From Promethearchaeota archaeon (lineage in GTDB: Archaea > Asgardarchaeota > Lokiarchaeia > Sigyniarchaeales > SOKP01): a DNA stretch of 64,000 nt. The translations under genes and the position numbers were made by a program. The notes below the pieces were generated by a model. It saw only the letters and a list, made by a program, of their open reading frames with translations, had not been told where the DNA came from and searched no databases. Positions 30,181 to 39,960 of this stretch are shown here, in pieces. Location of the stretch: NCBI GenBank assembly GCA_008080735.1, contig SHMW01000007.1:21315-85314 (forward strand). The letters are read 5' to 3'. The stretch's first letter is position 1, and each line of letters begins with the position of its first letter.

Positions 30181-31452
30181 TTGACAAAGAGCAAAATTGG
30201 TTTTGTCGTCTATTATGAAAGAAATTCTCTCTACAGCTTTAATGCTATTGTGGCGGCACTCGAAACCGATGAAAAAACACAAAACGTTGATATATATTAT
30301 GTTAAAAGCTCCGACACCCTCTTGTCAAGTATTAAAATCGCTTTAAATCATAATGGATTTGTGGTGGTTGGATTTTCTATATATTCAACTGAATTTTGGG
30401 AATATAGACAAATATTGAGAAAAATAAAAAGAAAATTCAAAAATCAAGTCTATCTAGTTGCGGGTGGACCTCATCCATCAGGAGATCCGCGCGGTACATT
30501 AAAGTTGGGATTTGATTATGTATTTGTGGGAGAAGCAGAAAAATCAATTATCAGATTCTTTTCCAAACTTCACAATGGAGAAAAACCCAAGAATATTCCT
30601 GGAATCGCTTATATAGATAAAAATGGAAGATATCATTTTGAAAAACACCGAGATCTCATAGATTTAAATGATTATCCTCCATTTCCGCTAAAAAATACAC
30701 AATATGGAGCTATTGAAATAAGCCGAGGATGTCCTTATAAATGTTATTTTTGTCAAGCATCTTATACAATGGGTAGCATGCCAAGATATAGAACGGTAGA
30801 TGAGATTTGCAAATATATTAGAATTTTAGCAAATGAAGATTTAGTGGATATACGATTTATCACTCCAAATGCTTTCTCATATGGCTCTAAAGATGGAAAA
30901 AGCGTAAATCTTGAAAAAATCGAAGAATTGCTTTCACGAGTGAAGCAGATAATCGGAAAAAAGGGACGGATATTTTACGGTTCTTTTCCTTCAGAGGTGA
31001 GACCAGAACATGTGTCGCCAGAAGTTTTAAATCTAATCCTGAAATATGCAGATAATGATAATATCATTATAGGGGGGCAATCGGGAAGTCAGCGAATGTT
31101 AGATATTTGTAATCGTGGACATACTGTAGAAGATATATACAAAGCAGTGAAAATCGTAATAAATTCGGGATTGAATGTGAATGTAGATTTCATTTTTGGT
31201 TTGCCAAAGGAAAATGACCAAGATAGAAAAATGACCCGAGAAGTGATGAAAGATTTAATTGATATTGGTGCGAAAATACATGCTCATACCTTTATTCCAT
31301 TACCTAAAACTCCATTTTCCAATGCTAATCCAAAAAAAATTGATAAACTCACTAAAGAATTCATTAAGAAGAACATGGCTGATATCTATGGAAATTGGAA
31401 AAAACATGAGAAGATCTCATTTCAAATTCAGAAAAAATTAAAATATAGCTAA
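30181..31452 (+). CDS. B12-binding-domain radical SAM protein
   Basis: VAGGPHPSGDPRGTLKLGFDYVFVGEAE; radical SAM ISRGCPYKCYFCQ; TTG start. Confidence 0.9.
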   Translation: MTKSKIGFVVYYERNSLYSFNAIVAALETDEKTQNVDIYYVKSSDTLLSSIKIALNHNGFVVVGFSIYSTEFWEYRQILRKIKRKFKNQVYLVAGGPHPSGDPRGTLKLGFDYVFVGEAEKSIIRFFSKLHNGEKPKNIPGIAYIDKNGRYHFEKHRDLIDLNDYPPFPLKNTQYGAIEISRGCPYKCYFCQASYTMGSMPRYRTVDEICKYIRILANEDLVDIRFITPNAFSYGSKDGKSVNLEKIEELLSRVKQIIGKKGRIFYGSFPSEVRPEHVSPEVLNLILKYADNDNIIIGGQSGSQRMLDICNRGHTVEDIYKAVKIVINSGLNVNVDFIFGLPKENDQDRKMTREVMKDLIDIGAKIHAHTFIPLPKTPFSNANPKKIDKLTKEFIKKNMADIYGNWKKHEKISFQIQKKLKYS

Positions 31453-31478
31453 GATAGAATAAGCTTTACAATTACTAT

Positions 31479-32348
31479 TTACTTGGAAACGATAATTATT
31501 CTATCTTTCATTGTTAAAAACCCCTCTTTTTCTAACTGTGAAACAACCTCATTAATTTTTTTTTTCTCAAAATTTAATTTTTGGTATAGTGCCTCTAAAT
31601 TAATCTCGGATTTTTCCAACACCAATTTTAGAACTTTTCCTCTTAATTGTCTGGTTGAGCCTTTAAATTTTTTTTGTTTACGATAGTGTTTTGAACGTTT
31701 ATTTAATCCGGGATGTGATTTTTTAAGCATAACTCCATAATCCATTAGAGCATAATACCATTTTCGGGGATTCTGAGTATCGGTTGTTTTTTGTAATAAT
31801 TCCATAATTTCTTTATCATCTACATCGTCCCTTCCAGGAAAGAAAAAGTAAATATACACACGACGGATATTTGTTTCGATAAAAAATGTGGGCTTATTAA
31901 ACGCAAACGACACGATGGAAGATGCCGTGTTATGTCCAATTTGGGGAAATGTCTTTAAAATCTTCACTTCTTCCGGAAGTTGTCCATTATATTCATTAAT
32001 TACCATATCAGAGATATTCTTTAGTGCTACAGCCCTTCTGTTATAACCTAATCCTTGCCATTCTTTTAACACATCATCTAACTCTGCGTTTGCTAAAGCA
32101 TTGAAATTTGGGAACTTTTTGATGAAGTCTAAAAATTTTTGAGAAACTCTGCTCGTTTGGGTTTGTTGGAGCATTATTTCTGAAACCAAAACATAATAAG
32201 GTGAGATTTTATCTCTAAACGGAAATTTCCGTCCTTTTTTATGATAATACTCGTATATTATATCTCTAAATTTCTTAATAACTTGATCGGATAACCCTTT
32301 TTGTTTGTACAGATTATGAAATTCTGAGATTAAAATATAGAACACCAC
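31479..32348 (-). CDS. HhH-GPD (MutY/Nth-like) DNA glycosylase with C-terminal winged helix, no FeS Cys motif
   Basis: FPFRDKISPYYVLVSEIMLQQTQTSRV, WQGLGYNRRAVALKNI, LPEEVKILKTFPQIGHNTASSIVSFAF; C-terminal region lacks the Cys motif. Confidence 0.85.
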   Translation of the reverse strand: MVFYILISEFHNLYKQKGLSDQVIKKFRDIIYEYYHKKGRKFPFRDKISPYYVLVSEIMLQQTQTSRVSQKFLDFIKKFPNFNALANAELDDVLKEWQGLGYNRRAVALKNISDMVINEYNGQLPEEVKILKTFPQIGHNTASSIVSFAFNKPTFFIETNIRRVYIYFFFPGRDDVDDKEIMELLQKTTDTQNPRKWYYALMDYGVMLKKSHPGLNKRSKHYRKQKKFKGSTRQLRGKVLKLVLEKSEINLEALYQKLNFEKKKINEVVSQLEKEGFLTMKDRIIIVSK

Positions 32349-32485
32349 ATTATTTTTTGTTATTAGAAATATGAGTGGAATAATGAAATTTGGTATTATT
32401 TTTTATAACTGGAATAAAAATAAGAAGCGAAGCCAAGGATTAAGTATAAGAATTGAAACTAAAAGAATCCCTAATAGCCTTTAAT

Positions 32486-34396
32486 TCATTCTTTTGTAAT
32501 GTCCATCTTAAATTCAGTCACACCACCCTCAATTCGTCTTACTGTAAGAGGATAATCGGCACTGTCGATAATGTGGAGCATTGCTTTATTTTCTAGTAAA
32601 ATGGTTCCTGTAAAAGCTTTATAGTTTAGTTCTCGAGCGATTTGTACAAGATAATTCAATAAAAATTTTGTTATTCCTAAACCTCGCCAATCTGGATGTA
32701 CGGCAAATGCAATTTCGGCGACAGAAGGTTTATTTGTGCTAAAGAAGCCTCCTTCAGCAATAATTTTTTTCACTTCATTTTTTTCATGGACTCCTACAAG
32801 GATCATACTGGTAGAATAGTCTATGATCACCATAGGAGAAACGGTTTTATGGCGAAATGCCTTTACGGGCGTAAAAAACCGATAATATCTGTCCTTTTCA
32901 TTTAACGAATAGAGTAATTCTTGAATTAGCCGTTCATCTGTCGGCTTGATTGGTCGGATTTTAATAGTTTCTTCGTTAGATAAGTCCAAAGTAGTTTCAT
33001 ATTTTTCGGGATATACACTAATCCGTCCTTCTACTGATTTGGGTAATTTCTGATCTGAATAGATATAATTCCACTCTTTAGCTTTCTGTAATAATTCATC
33101 TCTAAAATCAGGATGGGCAATGTTAATCATCTGTAGAACACGTTCACGAATATTTTTCCCATACAAATAGGCTATACCCCATTCAGTGACGACATAATGG
33201 ACCTCGTGCCGAGGAATAACCACCCCAGAACCGGGTTGGAGATTAGGTACGATCCGAGAGACAATCTCTCCATCTTTAAGTTTTGCTGTAGAAGGTAACA
33301 CCATAATAGGTTTTCCTTCGGGCGCTCTCCCCGCACCGCGTACAAAGTCTGCTTGCCCCCCAATTCCGCTGTAGAATTCATGCCCAATTGAATCTGAGTT
33401 TACTTGGCCTGTGACGTCTACAGAGAGTGCAGCATTGATTGCAACTTGCTTTCTATTTTGACTAATTATGTATGGGTCGTTAACATATTCTACGGGATGG
33501 AACTCAATCATCGGATTATTGTCAACAAAATCATAGAGTCTACGTGAACCCATCACAAACGAACAAATGATTTTTCCTTTGTGTAATGTCTTCTTTTTAC
33601 ATGTAACTATTCCCTCCTCCACAAGGTCCACTACCCCATCAGAAAAAACCTCACTATGAACCCCTAAATCCTTTTTATCCATAAGTGCTTGTGTGACGGC
33701 GTTTGGTATCTGACCGATACCCATTTGGATCGTGGATTCATCTTCAATAAGAGAAGCTACATAGTTAGCAATTTTTTTGGCTATATCGTCGGGTTCATCA
33801 TATGAGAATTCGAGAATATCTCGATCAACAACCACAAACGCGTCAATATCCGCTATATTTATAAAGGAATTTCCTAACGTGCGTGGCATATTTGGATTTA
33901 TTTCCGCAATTACATAGTCCGCAGCTTCCGCAAGAGGTTTAACAATGTCTACATTAATTCCATAACTACAAAAACCATATTGATCCGGAGGAGATACTTG
34001 GATTAATGCTGTATCTAAATGCATTTGACCGCTTAAAAAGAGCTTAGGTATTTCTGATAAAGGCATTGGTGTATAGTCTGCTTGTCCTCGTTGTACTGCT
34101 CCTCTCAAACTCTTCCCGATGAAAAACGCATTATGTCGGAATAAATCTTCGATCCCCCCTGCCTTTTTATAATATTCAAGGTCAGATAAGCTTAAAAAGT
34201 GGATTATTTCAATGTCAGGTAATTCTGGACTTAGTTCGATCAATTTTTTAGTGAGATCCAAAGGCTCTGATAATCCAGAGTCTATGAATATCCGATCTGC
34301 AGGATTAATATAATCTCTAATAGCTTTCTCAAGCGGGACTTGTTTATCTTGATATTTTTTTATATATGAATTACTATCCATTTTCTCAGAAACCAT
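32486..34396 (-). CDS. Acetyl-CoA hydrolase/transferase with C-terminal GNAT domain
   Basis: IQMGIGQIPNAVTQAL, GIGGQADFVRGAGRAPEGKPIMVLPSTA; C-terminal HPDWRGLGITKFLLNYLVQIARE. Confidence 0.9.
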   Translation of the reverse strand: MVSEKMDSNSYIKKYQDKQVPLEKAIRDYINPADRIFIDSGLSEPLDLTKKLIELSPELPDIEIIHFLSLSDLEYYKKAGGIEDLFRHNAFFIGKSLRGAVQRGQADYTPMPLSEIPKLFLSGQMHLDTALIQVSPPDQYGFCSYGINVDIVKPLAEAADYVIAEINPNMPRTLGNSFINIADIDAFVVVDRDILEFSYDEPDDIAKKIANYVASLIEDESTIQMGIGQIPNAVTQALMDKKDLGVHSEVFSDGVVDLVEEGIVTCKKKTLHKGKIICSFVMGSRRLYDFVDNNPMIEFHPVEYVNDPYIISQNRKQVAINAALSVDVTGQVNSDSIGHEFYSGIGGQADFVRGAGRAPEGKPIMVLPSTAKLKDGEIVSRIVPNLQPGSGVVIPRHEVHYVVTEWGIAYLYGKNIRERVLQMINIAHPDFRDELLQKAKEWNYIYSDQKLPKSVEGRISVYPEKYETTLDLSNEETIKIRPIKPTDERLIQELLYSLNEKDRYYRFFTPVKAFRHKTVSPMVIIDYSTSMILVGVHEKNEVKKIIAEGGFFSTNKPSVAEIAFAVHPDWRGLGITKFLLNYLVQIARELNYKAFTGTILLENKAMLHIIDSADYPLTVRRIEGGVTEFKMDITKE

Positions 34397-34547
34397 TATT
34401 ATTACTTAATGTATTATAAAAGAAAAATAGCGATTAAACTTTATTTATAGGAAGATTTGGGATTCTTAAAGAAAGGCGTGTATTTCGAATTTAAACCGTG
34501 AAGATATGAAATATCTCAACATTAAAATGAAAAAATGAAAAAAGAAA

Positions 34548-34943
34548 CTATATTTTGTTGAATTTTTTCTTAATCTTTTTTACTCGATTTCTGTTTTTGC
34601 CCCAATCATATCCTCCAATGCGGGATTGTGATCTTAGATGGATTAAGTTATTCTCCTCATCAAAATAGACCTCAACATCATCATCAAATCGGAATAAAAA
34701 TGTGGTGAATTTTGCGCGGAGATAATTTTCTTTATTCTCTAAAATCTCCGTACGGCTCATTGAATTAATAACTTCAAGCATTTTTTCCTTCGCCTCCTCT
34801 ATCGATGTATTTAAGGAGAGCGGTTCAATATAGTGCTTTTCATCGTCTTTTGGTGCTTGAGTTGACACGCATACATGTTTTTCTGGACAAGGGTAAAATT
34901 TTCCATCTTCCACTAGCCCTACTTTTCTCTCTTCAGAAGGCAT
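34548..34943 (-). CDS. DUF1499-like protein
   Basis: CPEKHVCVSTQAPKDDEKHYIEPLSL...LRAKFTTFLFRFDDDVEVYFDEENNLIHLRSQSRIGGYDWGKNRNRV. Confidence 0.75.
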   Translation of the reverse strand: MPSEERKVGLVEDGKFYPCPEKHVCVSTQAPKDDEKHYIEPLSLNTSIEEAKEKMLEVINSMSRTEILENKENYLRAKFTTFLFRFDDDVEVYFDEENNLIHLRSQSRIGGYDWGKNRNRVKKIKKKFNKI

Positions 34944-35119
34944 ACTAATATGTCATCTCTAAATTGGATTGATATTAATTAACTTAGGCAGATATTAAAG
35001 ATTTGAGTCTTTAAAAAATAAACTTTTAATAAATTTTTTCTATTTTATAAAAATTAGGTTTAAGTAAATAGGGGAGATAATTTTAATAATAAGTATTTAA
35101 CAGATGGAAACTGAGTTCA

Positions 35120-35593
35120 ATGAAAGATAAATTTGATATGGTCGGAACTAAAATAGAAGAGTTTTCATTGCCAAATTCACGTGGAGAGAAATTAAATATC
35201 CGAGACCTTCAAGGAAAGAATGTAGTAGTGGTCTTGCTGAGAGATATTAAGTGACCGTATTGTAGATGGCATATCGGGCATCTTCGCAGAGATTATGACA
35301 AATTCCAAGACAAAAATACCGAATTATACCCTATTTTAGTAGACGAGGAAGAAAACGCTCAAAAGATGGAAGAAAAATATGCACGTAATAAATATCCCAT
35401 TTTTTACGATAAGGAAAACCAAGTTGCGGAAATGTTAAACCAAGAGAAAAAGCTATTGAAGTTGGGGAGATTACCCGGATTACTCATACTCGACAAGGAA
35501 AATGTCATACAATATGCATATTATAGCGATTCAATGAAAGATATTCCAGAAAATGAGGAACTTTTTGAAGTTATAAATAATTTGAATGAATAA
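35120..35593 (+). CDS. Peroxiredoxin-like selenoprotein candidate, in-frame TGA (35252..35254) read as Sec
   Basis: ATG 35120 frame: MKDKFDMVGTKIEEFSLPNSRGEKLNIRDLQGKNVVVVLLRDIK-U-PYCRWHIGHLRRDYDKFQDKNTELYPILVDEEENAQKMEEKYARNKYPIFYDKENQVAEML...; the TGA is the only interruption and sits at the catalytic position; ORF track reports only the 3' part (35366..35593). Confidence 0.8.
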
Positions 35594-35603
35594 CCGATTT
35601 GGA

Positions 35604-35637
35604 GGGAATAAAGAAAAAAATGCTGGTCTTTATTCTT
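35604..35637 (+). other. Hairpin in 3' UTR of the TGA-containing gene, SECIS candidate (or terminator)
   Basis: GAATAAAGA (35606-35614) pairs perfectly with TCTTTATTC (35627-35635), extended by two G-U pairs, loop AAAAAATGCTGG; starts 10 nt after the stop codon. Confidence 0.35.
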
Positions 35638-35763
35638 AAAAGTTAGCCACACTTACCAAATTAATCCTTTTTTTTTTAATTTCTTACCATACCTTCCTTT
35701 CCCAATATTATTAGGCGAGCGATTAAATCACTATATTAAAGAAGTAAAAATAGGAGATTAAAG

Positions 35764-36561
35764 ATGCCGATTTTCCACTATAACGATATCAAAATCAATT
35801 ACATCGATAAAGGAGAGGGAGTGCCGTTAGTGTTATTAATGGGATTTGGAACACAGATGCGTGCATGGACTTTCCAAATCACGTATTTTAAAAAACGAGT
35901 GCGGGTAATTAGCTTTGACAATCGTGGAACGGGAAGAAGTTCGCGACCCGATTATCCCTATTCGATGGAGATATTTGTTAAGGACTTGGATTATTTATTA
36001 AAGCACCTAAATGTAAATGAGAAGGTTTTTCTCTGCGGAATATCGATGGGTGGGATGATTGCTCAGCAATTTGCTCTGAAATACCCGAAAAGAGTAAAGG
36101 GATTAATATTAATTGCTACCTCTGCGATAGCTGACCCCAAGGATTTGGTGGAAAGAATGAAAATAATTAGCTCCTTCTCTCCAGAACAACAACTCAAAGC
36201 GAGAACTTCCTTATTATATTCTAGATCATTCCAGAAAAGGATTTTTGAGGATGAACAACTCCTAAGGTTCTTTTTGAATGGTATGGATAAAAATAGGACG
36301 ACACTTCAGGATTATCACAACCAAGCGGCAGCTATTAAGAAGCATGATACAAGAAAAAAGCTAGAAGAGATCCCCCATCCTACTCTCATAATTGTTGGAT
36401 CAGAAGATAGAGTGATACCACCCTCACACTCAAAATATTTAGATAAAAACTTGGAGAATTCTAAACTTATTATTTTTGAAGGATTTTCACATGGATTAAT
36501 TGTCGAAGCAGCTCACAAAGTAAATCGAACCATATGGAAATTTATACAAGACTTTGTTTAG
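35764..36561 (+). CDS. Alpha/beta hydrolase
   Basis: SFDNRGTGRSSRPDYPYS, LCGISMGGMIAQQFALKYP, LIIVGSEDRVIPP. Confidence 0.92.
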   Translation: MPIFHYNDIKINYIDKGEGVPLVLLMGFGTQMRAWTFQITYFKKRVRVISFDNRGTGRSSRPDYPYSMEIFVKDLDYLLKHLNVNEKVFLCGISMGGMIAQQFALKYPKRVKGLILIATSAIADPKDLVERMKIISSFSPEQQLKARTSLLYSRSFQKRIFEDEQLLRFFLNGMDKNRTTLQDYHNQAAAIKKHDTRKKLEEIPHPTLIIVGSEDRVIPPSHSKYLDKNLENSKLIIFEGFSHGLIVEAAHKVNRTIWKFIQDFV

Positions 36562-36725
36562 TGATTTATTTAAACAAGTATATATATTATATTCATCAAA
36601 TTCTTATTTTTACTTGGGTTAATAAATAATTAAGTTTTTTATTCTAAAATGCAATATAAAAGGTAATGAAATCTTTTTAGAAATTTACTAAACAAAAAAT
36701 CTAAAATAAATTTATGTGATGTCAA

Positions 36726-38435
36726 ATGGGACTAAAATTAGCTTCATTTTTATCCGTAACAGCATTATTTGCTCTGGTCTACGCGGTAGTTTTTGCTATT
36801 ATGTTTTGGTTTCTCGGAACTGCGTGGTGGTCATTACTCTTGATGATAGGTTTTACAGTGATGATTATTTTAATCCAATATGCAATATCGCCGTATCTGA
36901 TACAATGGATATATGATATTGAATGGATAGATTATAATCAATATAAGGCACGTTATCCTCATTTAGCCAATACTCTTGATAAAGTTGTTAATATTAACAA
37001 GATTGATATGCCCAGAATGGGAATCATCCACGATAAGAATCCGAACGCGTTTACGTTCGGGCATACGAAAAATAATGCTCGAGTTGTATTAACGCAAGGT
37101 ATCTTGGAATTCTTAGATGAAGACGAACAAAACGCAGTATTAGCTCACGAACTTGGTCATGTTATCCATTCTGACTTTATTCTGATGACCATTGTATTCG
37201 CTATTCCTATGATCCTCTATACCATTGCCCGATGGGCATATTATGCCAGCTTTTTTAGGAGAGGACGTGGTAGCGACAGTGATGAGGCAGCTGCGGTAGG
37301 TTTAGCGCTCATTGCGATTGCGGCTCTTTCTTATCTGGCATATTATATTGGATCTCTTATAGCCCTGATAGTTAGTAGGATTAGGGAATATTATGCCGAT
37401 GAGCATTCTGCAGAACTCTTGGAAAATCCTAATCATCTTGCTACTGGTCTTGTGAAAATTGCTTATGGTTTAGTAGCGGATCAAGGCATAAGTATAGAGG
37501 AACGTAATAAATCACGAGTTCGTGGTTTGAAAGGGTTAGGTATTTTCGATCCGAGTGATGCGAAACACCTTGCTGTTGAATCTGTGGGAAAGGGTGGAAC
37601 CTATTCGATGGATGCGATCGAAGCAGCCGCAGCATGGGATCTCTATAATCCTTGGGCGAAATATTACCAAATATTCAGTACACATCCTCTACCAGCAAAG
37701 CGAATTCAACGTTTAAATCAACAATGCCAAGATTTCGGAATTCAACCAGAAATCGATCTCTCAAAGTCAAAGAAGATTAAAGAAGAACAAGCGGGAAAAT
37801 CGATGGCCGGGGAATTTTTGACCGATTTATTCTTCAAATATCTTCCTACCATCTTATTCATCCTATTCATCTTCTTCACTATATTTTGGTTATTAGATCT
37901 TGTAGGATTGATAGTTCTACCTTTTGGTTTGGGAGTTTCAGTGAATAATTTTCTTTTGATTGCGGGAGTATGGTTTTATGTGATTGGTTTCGGTTATATC
38001 GCACGGACTCAATTCATGTATAGAAGCGGATTCAAACCGATGAAAGTAGTGGATTTAATGACTAAAGTAAAAGCTTCCCCCGTTCGAAGTATACCCGCAA
38101 TTATAGAAGGGAAGATCATTGGGAAGGGAATTCCGGGCTATTATTTCAGCGATGATATATACTTCCAAGATGAAACAGGCCTATTATATATAGATTATCG
38201 TTTTGGAATAGGTCTAGTAGATTTCTTCTGGTCAATCCGGCGTGTTCCTCAACTTATCGGACAGAATGCCCGTATTAAGGGTTGGTTTAGGAGGGGTCCA
38301 TCTCCGTATTTACAAGTGGACACAATAGAGGCAGGGGGTCGAAGTTTTAGGAACTATAGCAAACATCTGACTTATATCGGAGCAGTGATTTGCTTTATTA
38401 TTGGAGCAGTGCTGTTTTATTTCTGGTTTATCTAA
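36726..38435 (+). CDS. M48-family (HtpX-like) membrane zinc metalloprotease
   Basis: NAVLAHELGHVIHSDF, REYYADEHSAEL, TM helices. Confidence 0.9.
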   Translation: MGLKLASFLSVTALFALVYAVVFAIMFWFLGTAWWSLLLMIGFTVMIILIQYAISPYLIQWIYDIEWIDYNQYKARYPHLANTLDKVVNINKIDMPRMGIIHDKNPNAFTFGHTKNNARVVLTQGILEFLDEDEQNAVLAHELGHVIHSDFILMTIVFAIPMILYTIARWAYYASFFRRGRGSDSDEAAAVGLALIAIAALSYLAYYIGSLIALIVSRIREYYADEHSAELLENPNHLATGLVKIAYGLVADQGISIEERNKSRVRGLKGLGIFDPSDAKHLAVESVGKGGTYSMDAIEAAAAWDLYNPWAKYYQIFSTHPLPAKRIQRLNQQCQDFGIQPEIDLSKSKKIKEEQAGKSMAGEFLTDLFFKYLPTILFILFIFFTIFWLLDLVGLIVLPFGLGVSVNNFLLIAGVWFYVIGFGYIARTQFMYRSGFKPMKVVDLMTKVKASPVRSIPAIIEGKIIGKGIPGYYFSDDIYFQDETGLLYIDYRFGIGLVDFFWSIRRVPQLIGQNARIKGWFRRGPSPYLQVDTIEAGGRSFRNYSKHLTYIGAVICFIIGAVLFYFWFI

Positions 38436-38568
38436 CTACTACATTTTTTTTGTTTTTTTTATTTTATCCTTCTATTTTTTTCTCGCCTCGTTTGATTAGA
38501 AAAGTTTCTTCACACCATATTACCTAATATATAGAAAAATTATTCTTTTTAGACAGACTGATCCAATT

Positions 38569-39822
38569 ATGGCACAAAACAAAGATAAGCATGTAGAATT
38601 AATGGCTCCTTTAAAAAATCTGAAGTCATTGAATGCTGTATTGAACTCTGCTAATGCGATATATTTCGGAGTGGAAGATTTAAATATGCGATCATTCGCG
38701 GATAATTTTCAGTTAAAAGATTTAGCTTATATAGTTCAGAAATGCCATGATAATAACCTTAAGGCTTATCTTACTTTAAATACAATCGTTTATGAGAATG
38801 AATTTGACCTTATAGAAAAAATATTAGACAAAGCCGTGGAAGTAGAAATTGATTCGATTATAGTTCACGATATAGGGGTAATTAATTTAATCAAAAAAAG
38901 AGGACTGGAATTTCATATTTCTACACAAGCAAATATTTCTAATTCTTATTCTGCGATGTTTTATGAGCAACTTGGAGCCAAACGGTTGATCCTTGCACGA
39001 GAATTATCGCTTGACCAAATTAAAAAGATCAAATCAAAAGTAAATAAAGCAGAAATAGAGACATTTGTACATGGAGCCCAATGTACCTCAATTTCCGGGC
39101 GTTGTTATTTTTCCGCGGAAATATGCGGTGCACAAGACTATTCAGCGAATCGTGGGAAGTGTGTTCAACCATGTCGCGGCAAATGGAGTGTTTATGATGA
39201 AAATGAGAATGAATTTCTTTATGATGGAGTATTTTTTATTAATACTAAGGATCTGTGTATGATTGAACATATTCCAGAATTAATAGAAGCTAATATTGAT
39301 GCGTTCAAGATAGAAGGAAGGATGCGCGATCCAATTTATATCGAGACCGTTTCTCAATGTTATCGAGAAGCCATAGATGCATATTATAACTCTTCATTTT
39401 CAGAACAAAAAGTCGAGGGCTGGCTAATTAAACTCAAACGAGTGTATAATCGGGGATTTTCCACCGGATTCTATTTCGGTATGCCCGACGGAAAAGAAAT
39501 TGTTAGGGAGAAGCACGGAAATATCTCGGAATATAGAAAAATGCAGATTGGAAAGGTGATTAACTACTTTCCGGAAAAGAAAGCTGCGAAATTATTACTC
39601 CATAGAGGGAAATTGAAATTAGGAGATGAGATCTTCATTATAGGAAAAAATACAGACACTTATCTACATCAAACGATTTCTTCAATTCAGATTAAAAAGA
39701 AAAGAAACCTTGTGGAGACTCCGCCTATATCAAAAGGATCTCATTTACGGGTTGGAATAACTGTTGATGAAGAAGTGAAGAAAAATGACGGAGTATATTT
39801 GTTAACAAACAAAGGAAAATAA
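38569..39822 (+). CDS. U32-family peptidase
   Basis: ELMAPLKNLKSLNAVL, FHISTQANISN, FVHGAQCTSISGRCYFSAEICG...NRGKCVQPCR. Confidence 0.9.
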   Translation: MAQNKDKHVELMAPLKNLKSLNAVLNSANAIYFGVEDLNMRSFADNFQLKDLAYIVQKCHDNNLKAYLTLNTIVYENEFDLIEKILDKAVEVEIDSIIVHDIGVINLIKKRGLEFHISTQANISNSYSAMFYEQLGAKRLILARELSLDQIKKIKSKVNKAEIETFVHGAQCTSISGRCYFSAEICGAQDYSANRGKCVQPCRGKWSVYDENENEFLYDGVFFINTKDLCMIEHIPELIEANIDAFKIEGRMRDPIYIETVSQCYREAIDAYYNSSFSEQKVEGWLIKLKRVYNRGFSTGFYFGMPDGKEIVREKHGNISEYRKMQIGKVINYFPEKKAAKLLLHRGKLKLGDEIFIIGKNTDTYLHQTISSIQIKKKRNLVETPPISKGSHLRVGITVDEEVKKNDGVYLLTNKGK

Positions 39823-39960
39823 GCAACAATAATAAAATTTTTTAAAATTATTTCTTTCTAAGCCTGTTGTATTTTTAAAGATTAATTTATAAATTATTGA
39901 CGATATGAATAAGAATCAATTAGTCCTCTTTATATTCAAAAAAAAGGAGGGAAAGAAAGG

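Noticed and set aside
35120-35593. Peroxiredoxin-like gene treated as a frameshifted or nonsense pseudogene
   Set aside because: The only interruption is a TGA at the exact catalytic redox position and reading frame is preserved on both sides; Sec recoding fits better, although sequencing error cannot be excluded from one sequence.
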